64,000 bases of DNA from assembly GCA_030537735.1 (NCBI GenBank), contig JAUNVG010000007.1:40957-104956 (forward strand), read 5' to 3'. The stretch is from Actinomycetaceae bacterium. Its GTDB lineage: Bacteria; Actinomycetota; Actinomycetes; Actinomycetales; Actinomycetaceae. Below the pieces are notes generated by a model. It ran no database searches and was not told the origin of the DNA. It saw only the letters and a program-made list of their open reading frames with translations. Shown piece by piece: positions 33,836 through 43,596 of this stretch. A program made the translations under genes and the position numbers. The number at the start of each line of letters is the position of its first letter. Positions within the stretch are counted from its first letter, which is position 1.

Positions 33836-35617
33836 TTAGCTAACACCCAAAGCCGAATCCAGCACCGACAGGGGAAGACCACCTAAAGCCAGCGCCTGGT
33901 CGTGGAAGTCCTTCAACGAAGCCTGCGGGTTAGCTACTTGGAACTTATGGCGAGTTTCCTCCCAGTGGCGCTGACCCACCGCGTACGAAGAAGCCTGACC
34001 CGGCCACGTCAAGTAACGGGTGGTTTCAAACGCCAGGAACGACGGATCCATAGCCACGTTATTCGCCATGAACGCCCACACCGCGTTACGATCCCACACG
34101 CCCTCGGCAACAGCGGTATCACCCAGCGCCACGTAAGGGGAAGAATCCAACTGGCGGCGCCAAGCCTCCTCGTCGATCCCGATGTCAGCCAAATAACTGG
34201 CCGACGGCAGTTTCATACCGGTATGCACCCCTAAGTCCACCACCACGCGAGCCGCACGCAGGCGCTGAGCGTCCAACAAGCCCAAACGATCCGCGGGGTC
34301 AGACAGGTAGCCAAGTTCCTCCATGAGGGCTTCAGCGTAAAGCGCCCAGCCTTCCCCGTGACCCGAATACCAGCACAGCAAGCGCCGCCAGGAGTTCATT
34401 TCCTCCTTGCGAGTAACCGCAATGCCTAACTGCATGTGGTGGCCGGGCATGCCCTCGTGGTAAACAGTGGTTTTCTCCTGCCAGGTGTGGAACAGCTCCT
34501 GCCCCGGTGGCACCGCCCACCACATGCGGCCCGGACGTGAATAGTCGTCAGCCGGTGCCGTGTAAAAAATCCCACCGTCACCGGCTGGGGAAATACAGCA
34601 CTCGATCTGGCGGATCTGGTCAGGAACCGTGAAATGTGACTGCGCTAAGTTATCGACCGCTTCATCGGCGGTGGCTTGCATCCACTTCAGCAACGCTTCG
34701 GTGCCGTGCAGTTGGTAGGCGGGTTCTTCGTTGAGGCGCTCCATCGCCTCTTGCACCCCCACGTCACCGTAGATCTGATTCGCCAACTGCTTTTGGTCGC
34801 GGTGGATCTGACGCAGACGCTCCAGCGCCCACTGGTAGGTCTCTTCCGGCTCCACCCCCGCACCCAGGAAACTTTCGTGATACAGCGACAGCGCTTGCGC
34901 TCCCACCGCGTCTTCATTACTGGCGTGAGGTTGAACCTCGCTGGCGAAGAACCCCGCCAGGTCGGTGGTGGCCTCCATCGCGGCAGTGGCGGCGGCACCG
35001 GCGCGGGAAAGTAAGTCACTGTTTTTGAGTTCGCGCGCCAACGCGTCCTCGCCCGCGGCGGCTTCCTTCAGTTGCTTAACTACTCGCGCATACGGGTCGG
35101 TCTGGGTGCGCTGCTGCTGTAAATCTTTCAACGCGGCTGCCACCGCCACCGCGGTGGGGCGCCGGTCAGCTTCCAACGCGGACTGCACGCCGCTGCGGTA
35201 GGAGGCGATCGCGGTTGGGACCTGCTCCAGGCGGCGAACCATGTCCTCCCACTGCGCCAGCGTCTGGGTTGGCAGCAGCGTGAAACCGTCGCGGATCTGC
35301 TGCAGGGGGCTGGCGATATTGGCGACCGTGCCGACTTCTAGGCCCGCCTCGTATAGAGCCAGGTCGGTGCCCAGGCGGTGATGCATCGCTGCCTGCGTGA
35401 CTTCGTCGATGCTGTCTTGCGGTGGGAGCTTATCTAACTGCGCCAGGGTGTCGCGGTTCAGTTGTGCTACCGCTTCGGCGCCGGCGGCGGAAAAATCCTC
35501 CCAGGTGTGCTGGGGGAGGGGTTTACCCGTCACCTCCGCCAGGGAGGGCAGGAGGTCGCCGAGTTCTTTTACGTACTTTTCTGCCACTTCGTCTGTGGCG
35601 GTTTGAGGTCTTGACAT
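33836..35617 (-). CDS. DUF885 family protein (putative metal-dependent peptidase-like)
   Basis: This 593-aa soluble protein matches DUF885: YHEGMPGHHMQLGIAV, an HEGxPGH motif expected to bind metal, with GHGEGWALYAEALMEELG and YLTWPGQASSYAVG downstream. Members are probable zinc carboxypeptidase-like enzymes, but few are characterised. I chose ATG 35617 (AGGATGAAGTCC before it); an in-frame ATG 40 codons upstream lacks homology. No signal peptide is seen. It directly abuts maf on the same strand (the stop codon is next to the maf start), suggesting cotranscription. Confidence 0.85.
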   Translation of the reverse strand: MSRPQTATDEVAEKYVKELGDLLPSLAEVTGKPLPQHTWEDFSAAGAEAVAQLNRDTLAQLDKLPPQDSIDEVTQAAMHHRLGTDLALYEAGLEVGTVANIASPLQQIRDGFTLLPTQTLAQWEDMVRRLEQVPTAIASYRSGVQSALEADRRPTAVAVAAALKDLQQQRTQTDPYARVVKQLKEAAAGEDALARELKNSDLLSRAGAAATAAMEATTDLAGFFASEVQPHASNEDAVGAQALSLYHESFLGAGVEPEETYQWALERLRQIHRDQKQLANQIYGDVGVQEAMERLNEEPAYQLHGTEALLKWMQATADEAVDNLAQSHFTVPDQIRQIECCISPAGDGGIFYTAPADDYSRPGRMWWAVPPGQELFHTWQEKTTVYHEGMPGHHMQLGIAVTRKEEMNSWRRLLCWYSGHGEGWALYAEALMEELGYLSDPADRLGLLDAQRLRAARVVVDLGVHTGMKLPSASYLADIGIDEEAWRRQLDSSPYVALGDTAVAEGVWDRNAVWAFMANNVAMDPSFLAFETTRYLTWPGQASSYAVGQRHWEETRHKFQVANPQASLKDFHDQALALGGLPLSVLDSALGVS

Positions 35618-35851
35618 GGACTTCATCCTACACCGGGTGGATTGGCGCGGATCGGGGCGAATCGTAGCAGTTTCGCCCGAAACAGGCGAAAAACGGGGTG
35701 AAAAGTGAGAATTACGCGATAAAAGTGGCGAAAACACCGGTTTTAAGCTGACAGGGACAGATTTTCCCTTTAATCTCTTATTCCAGGGGGATTTTTCGCC
35801 GCCTCGGCATAAATCCCACTGTTTCGATAACCAATACGAGAGGCAATCGAC

Positions 35852-36136
35852 ATGTCCGTAAACCGTACTCAGCTGGTAGCAGCCATCGCCGAGAAAGCTA
35901 ACCTGACCAAGGTGCAGGCTGACGCCGCCCTAGCCGCTTTCCAGGAAGTCCTCACCGAGTCCCTGTCCAAGGGTGAAGCCGTGAAGGTAACCGGCCTGTT
36001 CTCCGTGGAGCGCGTAGAGCGCGCCGCCCGCACCGGCCGCAACCCCCAGACCGGCGAGCAGATCCAGATTCCCGCTGGCTTCGGTGTGAAGATCTCCGCT
36101 GGCTCCACCCTGAAGAAGGCTGTTTCCAACAAGTAA
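35852..36136 (+). CDS. hup: HU-family nucleoid DNA-binding protein
   Basis: This 94-aa protein matches HU: MSVNRTQLVAAIAEKANLTKVQADAALAAF and the DNA-binding arm ARTGRNPQTGEQIQIPAGFGVKISAG. It lacks the long Lys/Ala-rich C-terminal tail of mycobacterial HupB. GAGAGG precedes ATG 35852. The codon bias is strong (AAG, CTG, GTC), as for a highly expressed gene. An upstream AT-richer region (35700-35840) should contain its promoter. Confidence 0.96.
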   Translation: MSVNRTQLVAAIAEKANLTKVQADAALAAFQEVLTESLSKGEAVKVTGLFSVERVERAARTGRNPQTGEQIQIPAGFGVKISAGSTLKKAVSNK

Positions 36137-36460
36137 GCCTCGCTCCTTTCGGAGACTAGCAACGAGGGCGATGGGTACCTGAACCTGTCGCCCTCGCACT
36201 GTACCTGGCGGCGGGAGCAGGTGGCGGGCCTGGGGACCCCAAGGAAAGGCGCGGTAGACAAATGTGGCTGCGGGGCAGGGGGAGCGGACAATACGCCGGC
36301 CGCAGCCGCGGCCGCGGAACCTGGGTGGAGCCCGTCACCCTTAGCGGGGCAGCGTCGAACTGCGGCAGGTAGCGACCTATACTGGGAAGTGGCGAAAAGC
36401 CAACTGTTTTCAGCCGCCCCAAATACGGCGTTGAGTGTTTTGAAAAAAGGTGATTGAACA
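36137..36460. other. intergenic region between hup and nagB
   Basis: The 324-bp spacer holds a 9-bp perfect stem, CGAGGGCGA (36163-36171) with TCGCCCTCG (36188-36196), probably the hup terminator although no T run follows. The middle (36210-36350) is very GC-rich. AAAAAAGGTGATTGAACA just before 36461 carries the nagB ribosome site. No gene is seen. Confidence 0.5.
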
Positions 36461-37234
36461 ATGCGCATCGCGATTTTGCCTGATAACGAAGCCATTGGAA
36501 AGGTCGGCGCCGACCTGATTGAAGAACTATTTAACCGCAAACCCGAAGCGATACTTGGACTAGCGACCGGCTCCAGCCCGCTGCCCATCTACCAGGAAGT
36601 AATCCGCCGCCACCGAGGCGGGAAAGTTTCTTTCGCGAAAGGGCGCGCATTCACCCTTGACGAGTACGTGGGGTTGCCAGTTGAACACCCCCAGCGCTAC
36701 CGCAACTTCATCCGCCAAGAGTTCACCGACCAAGTAGACTTCCGCGACGAAGAAGTAAACAGCCCCGAAGGAAACGCTGAAGACCTCGCCCAAGCGTGCG
36801 CTGACTACGACCAGGCCATTAAAGACGCCGGCGGAGTAGACCTGCAGATCCTCGGGATCGGCTCCGATGGTCACATCGCTTTCAACGAACCCGGCGGTTC
36901 CCTGGCTTCACGCACCCACGTGGGAGTACTCACCGAGCAGACCCGCACCGACAACGCGCGTTTCTTTGACGACGACCTGAACCAAGTGCCAACCCACTGC
37001 GTCACCCAAGGACTGGGGACGATCATGGAAGCACGCCGCCTCGTCCTCGTGGCACAGGGAGATAACAAGGCCGAAGCCGTGCGGCAAATGGTGGAAGGCG
37101 CGATCTCCGCGCACTGGCCCGCCACCATTATGCAGATGCACCCCGATGCGTGGATCTTGCTTGACGAACAGGCAGCCAGTAAGTTGAAACTATCTGACTA
37201 CTACCGGGAAGTGTGGGAAAAGTCGAACCTGTAG
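36461..37234 (+). CDS. nagB: glucosamine-6-phosphate deaminase
   Basis: This 257-aa enzyme converts glucosamine-6-phosphate to fructose-6-phosphate and ammonia in amino-sugar catabolism. LATGSSPLPIYQEV, FTLDEYVGLP, the active-site loop LGIGSDGHIAFNEPGGSL and VTQGLGTIMEARR are present. Length is normal. No nagA or transporter gene is adjacent; DUF3039 and helicase genes follow. Confidence 0.95.
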   Translation: MRIAILPDNEAIGKVGADLIEELFNRKPEAILGLATGSSPLPIYQEVIRRHRGGKVSFAKGRAFTLDEYVGLPVEHPQRYRNFIRQEFTDQVDFRDEEVNSPEGNAEDLAQACADYDQAIKDAGGVDLQILGIGSDGHIAFNEPGGSLASRTHVGVLTEQTRTDNARFFDDDLNQVPTHCVTQGLGTIMEARRLVLVAQGDNKAEAVRQMVEGAISAHWPATIMQMHPDAWILLDEQAASKLKLSDYYREVWEKSNL

Positions 37235-37281
37235 ACTATTTCGAACCACGCCAAAAGGACAGTAACTAAGGGAGTGAAGCA

Positions 37282-37623
37282 GTGACCCAGCCACACGGGG
37301 CACCCGCGGCACCGTCCGCACCCACCGCACCGAGCGAACCAGGCACCTCCACCGCCGTTTTAGAACGGACCGAAACCCGCCGTCAACGCGACGACGGAGA
37401 CGGGGACAGGTTCGCTCACTTCGTGCGTCGCGACCGCGTGAACCAATCGTTGGAATCAGGCGGAGCAGTGGTGGCCCTATGTGGGAAAATCTGGATCCCC
37501 CTGCGTGACCCCTCCGGCTACCCGGTGTGCCCGCGCTGTAAGGCTTTGCGTGATGAGATGAAGAACATGGGGCCGTCCTGGCCGTTCTTCGACGGCAACG
37601 AAGGGGGGACGCCACGTGGCTAA
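37282..37623 (+). CDS. DUF3039 family protein
   Basis: This 113-aa actinobacterial protein has a disordered Pro/Ala/Thr-rich N terminus, then RFAHFVRRDRVNQSLESG and GGAVVALCGKIWIPLRD...YPVCPRCKALRDEM. The Cys residues suggest a small zinc ribbon. GTG 37282 follows GGGAGTGAAGCA. It overlaps the start of the helicase gene by 8 bp, indicating coupled translation, as is common for this pair in actinobacteria. Function unknown. Confidence 0.9.
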   Translation: MTQPHGAPAAPSAPTAPSEPGTSTAVLERTETRRQRDDGDGDRFAHFVRRDRVNQSLESGGAVVALCGKIWIPLRDPSGYPVCPRCKALRDEMKNMGPSWPFFDGNEGGTPRG

Positions 37624-39424
37624 CGGCACTCAGCCGTCCGCCGCCTCCACGCCCTACCCGCAGCAAGCCTCCGTAAGCGCCGCGCAGCAGCTGTCACCGG
37701 CTTTCCCCGCTCGCGCTGCCTGGGGAACCGCTGGGCACCTGCGTGCCTGGCAGGCAGAAGCGTTAGAAAAGTACCTGGCTTCAGAGCGGGTGGATTTCCT
37801 TGCCGTGGCTACCCCGGGGGCCGGTAAAACCACGTTCGCGCTGCGGGTGGCAGTGGAACTGATGGGGGCGGGGATCGTGCGGAAAGTGACCGTGGTGTGC
37901 CCCACGGAGCACTTGAAGAACCAGTGGGCGGAAGCCGCTGCCCGCGTGGGGATCCACATTGACCCGGCGTTCACTAACTCCCAGGGGCGGGCGGGATCCC
38001 ACTTCGACGGGGTGGCCGTCACCTACGCCCAAGTCGCCGCCAACCCGGCGGTGCACGCAGAACGCACCCGCGCCTACGACACCCTGGTGATCCTCGATGA
38101 GGTACACCACGCCGGTGACGCCCTGTCGTGGGGCGATGGGATCGGCCACGCTTTCAACCACGCGCGCCGCCGCCTGTCACTGACCGGTACCCCTTTCCGT
38201 TCCGACACTGCCCGCATCCCGTTCGTCACCTACCGCGAGGACGAGGACGGGGTGTGGCGTTCCCAAGCGGACTACACCTACGGGTATTCCCAGGCCCTGG
38301 CTGACGCCGTGGTGCGACCGGTGATGTTCATGTCGTATTCGGGGCAGATGCATTGGCGCACGCGCGCCGGGGACGAGGTCGCCGCCCGTTTAGGTGAGCC
38401 CCTGACTAAGGACATGATGAAGCAGGCCTGGCGCACCGCCCTCGACCCCAACGGGGAGTGGATCGCGGCCGTGCTAGCGGCTGCCGACCAACGTTTGAGT
38501 CAGGTGCGTCGCTCCATTCCCGACGCCGGAGGGCTGGTGATTGCTGCCGATCAGAATGCGGCTCGTGCTTACGCGCGCAAACTGCGGATGATTACGGGCC
38601 AAGCTCCGGTGGTGGTGATTTCCGATGATGCCGGCGCTTCGGAGAAGATCGATGCGTTTTCGGCCTCCACGGACCGGTGGATGGTGGCGGTGCGGATGGT
38701 GTCTGAAGGGGTGGACGTGCCTCGCCTGGCGGTGGGAGTGTATGCCACGAACACGGCCACTCCACTGTTCTTCGCCCAGGCGGTGGGCAGGTTCGTGCGA
38801 GCACGCCGGCGCGGTGAAACGGCGTCGGTGTTTATCCCCTCGGTGATGGAACTGCTGGAGCTAGCGGAGGCGTTGGAAGTTCAACGTGACCATGCCCTGG
38901 ATTACAACCGGGAAGAAAAGCCCGAGGACGTGGTGGCGTTTGAGCAGGCGCAGCGGGAAGAAAAAGCCAGTGACGCGTTGCTGCCGGGGTTCGAGGCGTT
39001 GGGGGCGCAGGCGGAGTTCGACCGGGTGCTTTTCGACGGGGATTCTTTCGGCGCGGGCGCCGACGTTGGTTCGGTGGAGGAACAAGAGTACCTGGGGATC
39101 CCGGGGCTACTTGACCCTGAGCAGGTGGCGACTTTGTTGAAGGCGCGCCAGGCGGAGCAGTTGAAGATTCAACGCCAGCAGCAGGTGGCGCACGCCCAGC
39201 GTGAAGCTAACGCGGGGTTGCCGTTGCACCGGGTGCGGGCAGCGAAACGCAAGGAGCTGTCTAACTTGGTTTCTACCTGGGCGAGGCAGTCGGATCGTTC
39301 GCATGCCTCCATCCATTCGGAGTTGCGGCGCCGCTGCGGGGGACCGGAGGTTGCGCGTGCCACCACCGAAGAAATCGAGGCACGTATCGCCATGTTGCGT
39401 GGGTGGTTCGCTGGCAAGCGCTGA
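37616..39424 (+). CDS. DEAD/DEAH-box superfamily 2 helicase
   Basis: This 602-aa protein has a Pro/Ala-rich N terminus, then the Q-like region LRAWQAEALEKYL, Walker A ATPGAGKTTFAL, motif Ia VVCPTEHLKNQW, DEVHH (motif II), SLTGTPFR (motif III) and a C-terminal RecA domain with MVSEGVDVPRL and FFAQAVGRFVRARR. It resembles the actinobacterial DNA-repair helicase group near DUF3039. The C-terminal 150 residues are charged and helical. The start is GTG 37616, overlapping the upstream gene. Its partners and exact role are not evident. Confidence 0.9.
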   Translation: MANGTQPSAASTPYPQQASVSAAQQLSPAFPARAAWGTAGHLRAWQAEALEKYLASERVDFLAVATPGAGKTTFALRVAVELMGAGIVRKVTVVCPTEHLKNQWAEAAARVGIHIDPAFTNSQGRAGSHFDGVAVTYAQVAANPAVHAERTRAYDTLVILDEVHHAGDALSWGDGIGHAFNHARRRLSLTGTPFRSDTARIPFVTYREDEDGVWRSQADYTYGYSQALADAVVRPVMFMSYSGQMHWRTRAGDEVAARLGEPLTKDMMKQAWRTALDPNGEWIAAVLAAADQRLSQVRRSIPDAGGLVIAADQNAARAYARKLRMITGQAPVVVISDDAGASEKIDAFSASTDRWMVAVRMVSEGVDVPRLAVGVYATNTATPLFFAQAVGRFVRARRRGETASVFIPSVMELLELAEALEVQRDHALDYNREEKPEDVVAFEQAQREEKASDALLPGFEALGAQAEFDRVLFDGDSFGAGADVGSVEEQEYLGIPGLLDPEQVATLLKARQAEQLKIQRQQQVAHAQREANAGLPLHRVRAAKRKELSNLVSTWARQSDRSHASIHSELRRRCGGPEVARATTEEIEARIAMLRGWFAGKR

Positions 39425-39533
39425 GGACTCGGTCATAACGGGGGTTGCCTGCCCGCGGGGCGGGGGACGTGTCCCGCTCGCGACTGGGAACGCGCCGCGA
39501 CCCTCCCTGTTGCTCTTAGTTGCGTTGTCGCTC

Positions 39534-40883
39534 TTAGTCGCGCGGCAAACGCAGGTAGCGGGTGGGAATCGCCGCTTCCCCTTCGGACAGGCGCCACGCC
39601 TGGTAGGGAAGCTCATTGCGCGCCTGACGGTGACGCTCACGCGCCATCTCCAAAGCGTGCGGCCCGTAGTGGGAAGTATCAATCTGCCCACCGCGCACCA
39701 ACGGAACTTGCAACGGGCGTGCCCCAGCTTCCTGCAAAGCCCGCAGCCCGTCCTCGTCACTGGCATCTACCACCAGTAACTCCTCACTGGCGTAGCCGTC
39801 CTCACCACGCACGCGGCCTGCCACTTTACGGCCGCCCACGGTGGATTTCGACGCGGACTTCTTCGCCACGTCCACCGGGTTACCGCCTTCATCCTCACGC
39901 TCAACCAGTTTGTAAACCAAAGCCGCAGTGGGAACCCCCGACCCGGTAACCAGGCGGGTACCAACCCCGTAGGAATCCACCGGCGCCGCTCCCAGGGCCG
40001 CGATGGCGTACTCATCCAGGTCCGAAGTCACGGTGATCTTAGTGCTGTGAGCGCCCAGTGCATCTAACTGGCCGCGCACCCTGAACGCTTGGGCCACCAA
40101 GTCACCCGAATCCAGGCGCACCGCTCCCAACTGTCCGCCGGCTTCCTTCGCTATGCGCACCGCGCGCTTTACGCCCTCGGCTATGTCGTAGGTATCTACC
40201 AGCAAGGTGGTGGACGGGCCTAAAGCGTCAATCTGGATCCGGAAAGCATCGTCCTCACTGTCGTGCAACAAGGTGAACGAATGCGCCGAGGTGCCAATGG
40301 TTTTAATCCCGTAGCGGATCCCCGCCTCCAGGTCAGAAGTGGCTTCGAACCCACCAATCACCGCGGCCCGCGCCGCCGACACTGCCGCCCGCTCGTGGGT
40401 GCGCCGAGCCCCCATATCCAAACAGGGGCGCCCGTGAGCGGCAATCGTCATACGCGAGGCTGCTGAGGCCACCGCGCAATCGTGGTTAAGGATAGAAAGG
40501 GCCAAAGTCTCTAACAGCACTGCTTCGGCGAAAGTGGACTCCACCGTCATAATGGGGGAGCCTTCGAAATAACATTCACCTTCGGCATATCCCATGATGT
40601 CCCCGGTGAAACGGAACTCACGCAGGTAGTCAAGAGCCTGGTCGGAAACGATGTTTTCCCGGTGCAGCCAGTCGATTTGTTCGGGGCCGAAATGGAACCG
40701 CTCCAACGCTTCCAGCACTCGCCCGGTGCCGGCAACCACTCCGAAACGACGGGTGGCGGGTAGTCGGCGTCCGAAAAGTTCGAATACGCAACGCCGATCC
40801 GCGGTGCCGGCACGCAAAGTCGCATCCAGCATGGTCAGTTCGTACATGTCGGTTAGGAACGCTGTTGATTGAGAAGCAGGCAT
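39534..40883 (-). CDS. pncB: nicotinate phosphoribosyltransferase
   Basis: This 449-aa enzyme makes nicotinate mononucleotide in NAD salvage. TDMYELTMLDATLRAG at the N terminus, FELFGRRLPATRRFGV, LDMGARRTHERAA, GTSAHSFTLLHD and LLVDTYDIAEGV are recognised family segments, as is VRLDSGDL. Length is as expected. It lies divergent from clpS with a 58-bp shared spacer, an arrangement I remember from other actinobacteria. Confidence 0.95.
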   Translation of the reverse strand: MPASQSTAFLTDMYELTMLDATLRAGTADRRCVFELFGRRLPATRRFGVVAGTGRVLEALERFHFGPEQIDWLHRENIVSDQALDYLREFRFTGDIMGYAEGECYFEGSPIMTVESTFAEAVLLETLALSILNHDCAVASAASRMTIAAHGRPCLDMGARRTHERAAVSAARAAVIGGFEATSDLEAGIRYGIKTIGTSAHSFTLLHDSEDDAFRIQIDALGPSTTLLVDTYDIAEGVKRAVRIAKEAGGQLGAVRLDSGDLVAQAFRVRGQLDALGAHSTKITVTSDLDEYAIAALGAAPVDSYGVGTRLVTGSGVPTAALVYKLVEREDEGGNPVDVAKKSASKSTVGGRKVAGRVRGEDGYASEELLVVDASDEDGLRALQEAGARPLQVPLVRGGQIDTSHYGPHALEMARERHRQARNELPYQAWRLSEGEAAIPTRYLRLPRD

Positions 40884-40941
40884 AGTAAGAGCTTAACGCC
40901 AAAATCGCCCGCGTGCTGGCGCTATTGCATAGGCTGGGAAC

Positions 40942-41247
40942 ATGCAATCACAGCCACTGACCGCAATGCGCCCCGCCGCCGACACTGACGCGGCCAGTTC
41001 CGCGCGCCGGCAGTGGCAAACCGTGGTGTGGGATGACCCCATTAACACCACCACCTACGTCACCAGTGTTTTCCAACGCCACTTCGGATACGGGTTCGAA
41101 CGCGCCCGCGCCCTCATGCTGGAAGTCCACTTCAAAGGCAAAGCGGTAGTTGCCAGCGGGGAGCGCGAACACATGGAAGCCCACGTATTCGCCATGCATT
41201 CATACGGGCTGCGCGCCACCTTGGTGCGTAGTGAAACCGCTGGGTGA
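40942..41247 (+). CDS. clpS: ATP-dependent Clp protease adaptor ClpS
   Basis: This 101-aa N-end-rule adaptor delivers substrates to ClpC/ClpA. Its core WQTVVWDDPINTTTYVTSVFQRHFGYGFERARALMLEVHFKGKAVV matches ClpS, with the conserved DDPxN and the MxxVHxxG region. A short Ala-rich N-terminal extension precedes it. The next gene starts six bases later. Confidence 0.95.
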   Translation: MQSQPLTAMRPAADTDAASSARRQWQTVVWDDPINTTTYVTSVFQRHFGYGFERARALMLEVHFKGKAVVASGEREHMEAHVFAMHSYGLRATLVRSETAG

Positions 41248-41253
41248 GGTGGC

Positions 41254-41841
41254 ATGTACATCGGATATTTCCAACCCACCGCCACCGGATATCGCTGTGA
41301 ACTGGACCTGGAAGCTCGCCTTATAATCGCCCGCCTGTCGGGTGAGATCATGACACTGCTGGACGCCCCCGCAGACGAAAACGCGGTGCTGCGCGCCCTG
41401 GTGGTGGACGAAACCCGTGAACCCCCCGAAGACCCGGCGTTACTTTCCCTCCTTCCTCCCATGAGTGAGGACCCCGATGAAGCCCAAGCGCTTCGCACCC
41501 TGACTGAGGACACTTTGCGGCTGACGAAAAGTGAACGCCTACTGGAGATAATCACCGCGTTAGAGAACCTCACTTCCCAGGACGAGGACGCCCTGGAAGT
41601 ACCGAAAGAAACCGCGTGGGAATGGCTGTCGGCCCTTAACGACGTGCGCCTGGTGCTTGCGCAACGACTGGAGGTGCAATCCCCCCAATCAGCCCAAGCC
41701 GCCTTACATAAAGGGGCGGAGTTCTTCGCCGGGGAAGAAGATGGGGATGAGGAAGAAATCATCGCCGCCCTGTACTACCTGATCACGTGGTGGCAAGATT
41801 CACTCTTACAGGCAGTGCGTTTTAGTGACCTTGACCAGTAG
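41254..41841 (+). CDS. DUF2017 family protein
   Basis: This 195-aa actinobacterial protein begins MYIGYFQPTATGYRCELD and contains the acidic PAD/LLPPMSEDPDEAQALRTLTED region, then a helical C-terminal part with YLITWWQDSLLQAV. It sits between clpS and murI, the usual DUF2017 position. Its role is unknown; its conserved neighbour suggests a link to ClpS. The gap to clpS is 6 bp and to murI 9 bp. Confidence 0.9.
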   Translation: MYIGYFQPTATGYRCELDLEARLIIARLSGEIMTLLDAPADENAVLRALVVDETREPPEDPALLSLLPPMSEDPDEAQALRTLTEDTLRLTKSERLLEIITALENLTSQDEDALEVPKETAWEWLSALNDVRLVLAQRLEVQSPQSAQAALHKGAEFFAGEEDGDEEEIIAALYYLITWWQDSLLQAVRFSDLDQ

Positions 41842-41850
41842 TGTGAAGGT

Positions 41851-42666
41851 ATGGATTCAGCGCCCATAGGTATTTTCGACTCCGGACTTGGGGGTCTAAC
41901 CGTGGCGCGCTCAGTAATCGACAAGCTCCCGCACGAAAACATCATGTACGTGGGGGACACCGCGAACACCCCGTACGGTCCGAAACCGGTTGCCACGGTG
42001 CGGAAAATGGCGCTTTCAGTGATGGATGAGCTAGCTAGCCGCGGTGTGAAGATGCTGGTAATCGCCTGCAATACCGCTACCGCCGCGGCGTTGCGTGATG
42101 CGCGTGAACGCTACGAAGTGGACGCGGGAATCCCGGTGGTAGAGGTGATTCAACCCGCTGCCCGTAAAGCGGTGGCGGCCACTCGTAACCGCAAGGTCGG
42201 CATTATCGCCACCGAAGCCACCGTCTTATCAGGTGCTTACCGTGATGCTTTAGCGGCGGTGCCGGACCTGGAAATAGTGCAGCAGGCCTGCCCCGAGTTC
42301 GTGTCTTTCGTGGAGCGCGGTATCACTACCGGCCCGGAGCTGTTGGAAGTGGCGCGCAGTTATTTGGAACCGGTGAAAGCCAGCGGGGTTGATACTTTAA
42401 TTTTGGGGTGTACGCACTACCCTCTGCTCACTGGCGTGATTTCATACCTGATGGGCGATAACGTCACTTTAGTGTCTTCGGCTGAGTCCACCGCGAACGA
42501 TGTTTACGCGCAGTTAACTAAACGTGACCTGCTGCGAACCGATCGTGAGCAGCCACCGAAGTATGAGTTCTTCGGTACTGGTTCACTTGATTCTTTCGCC
42601 CCCCTCGCCAGGCGGTTCCTGGGGCCGATCGTGGGTGAAGTAGAACGCATGGAGGTAACGAATTGA
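41851..42666 (+). CDS. murI: glutamate racemase
   Basis: This 271-aa enzyme makes D-glutamate for peptidoglycan. [25 protein letters not shown], the first catalytic Cys73 in [12 protein letters not shown] and the second Cys187 in LGCTHYPLL are present. Its last codons overlap the next gene by 4 bp (ATGA-type coupling at 42663), so it belongs to the clpS-DUF2017-murI-hydrolase operon. Confidence 0.96.
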   Translation: MDSAPIGIFDSGLGGLTVARSVIDKLPHENIMYVGDTANTPYGPKPVATVRKMALSVMDELASRGVKMLVIACNTATAAALRDARERYEVDAGIPVVEVIQPAARKAVAATRNRKVGIIATEATVLSGAYRDALAAVPDLEIVQQACPEFVSFVERGITTGPELLEVARSYLEPVKASGVDTLILGCTHYPLLTGVISYLMGDNVTLVSSAESTANDVYAQLTKRDLLRTDREQPPKYEFFGTGSLDSFAPLARRFLGPIVGEVERMEVTN

Positions 42667-43460
42667 AGCTAACCGTAGTGGGATGTACAGGTTCCATGTC
42701 CGGTCCGCACTCGTCTGCCTCATGCTACTTGGTGCAGGCCCGCGGGGTGGATCCCCAAACCGGGCTGGAGCGCCAGTACAACGTGGTGATGGATTTAGGG
42801 CCCGGTTCCTTCGGCATGCTGTGGCGCTACATGGACGTGCGTAAACTGGATGCGGTTTTCCTTTCCCACTGCCACGCCGACCACATGGGCGACATTGTTT
42901 CCTTGCACGTACACCGGCGCTGGTATCCGACGGGGAACTTAGGGCCGGTACTGTTAGCGGGCCCGCCCGGAGTGATGGAGCGAGTACGCGGCATTGACGG
43001 GGCTTCCCCGGAGGAAACCTACGCCGGGGAGTTCACTGCCTTGGAGCTGTCTGACGGCCAGGCGGTGCAGGTGGGGCCGCTTACTTTCACCGCTTACGCT
43101 GCTCGCCACACGGTTCCGGCGTTCGGGTTCCGCGTCAGTGGCCCTTCCGAAGGTGATCCGAGTAAGCAGGTGGAGATGGCTTACACCGGTGACACTGATA
43201 CGTGTGGCCGCATTGAGGAAATGGCGCAGGGCGTTAGTTTGTTGCTTTCCGAGGCCGGTTTCACCGCTGCCGACGAGCCGCGCGGTATTCACTTAACCGG
43301 CCAGAGGGCGGCGCTGATCGCGAAGAAAGCTGACGTGGGTGCGTTGGTTCTTACCCATATTCAGCCGTGGACCGATCCGCATACCGTGATGGAGGAAGCG
43401 CGCGGGCATTGGGACGGGGCGATTTCCACCGCCTACGCCGGGGCCACGTACTCGCTGTAG
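42663..43460 (+). CDS. metallo-beta-lactamase-fold hydrolase (Rv1339-like)
   Basis: This 265-aa protein has HCHADHMGD (His69, His71, Asp73, His74), a second metal ligand region [10 protein letters not shown] and [10 protein letters not shown] with the bridging Asp, then LTHIQPW. It starts [24 protein letters not shown]. The mycobacterial homologue after murI (Rv1339) has been reported to act as a cyclic-nucleotide phosphodiesterase; RNase-Z-like activity is the other option. It is coupled to murI by a 4-bp overlap. Confidence 0.88.
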   Translation: MKLTVVGCTGSMSGPHSSASCYLVQARGVDPQTGLERQYNVVMDLGPGSFGMLWRYMDVRKLDAVFLSHCHADHMGDIVSLHVHRRWYPTGNLGPVLLAGPPGVMERVRGIDGASPEETYAGEFTALELSDGQAVQVGPLTFTAYAARHTVPAFGFRVSGPSEGDPSKQVEMAYTGDTDTCGRIEEMAQGVSLLLSEAGFTAADEPRGIHLTGQRAALIAKKADVGALVLTHIQPWTDPHTVMEEARGHWDGAISTAYAGATYSL

Positions 43461-43596
43461 AACCCGCGCCCAGCCCCCGTAGTTAAGCCGCTAAGTGCCC
43501 CGCCGCAGGCGGCGGCGTTCACGGCAGGCCCGGCTACACATCTGCACCGCCACCCGCGCCCAGCGCAGGCGCCGCGCCTTTCCGCAGGAACCAGTT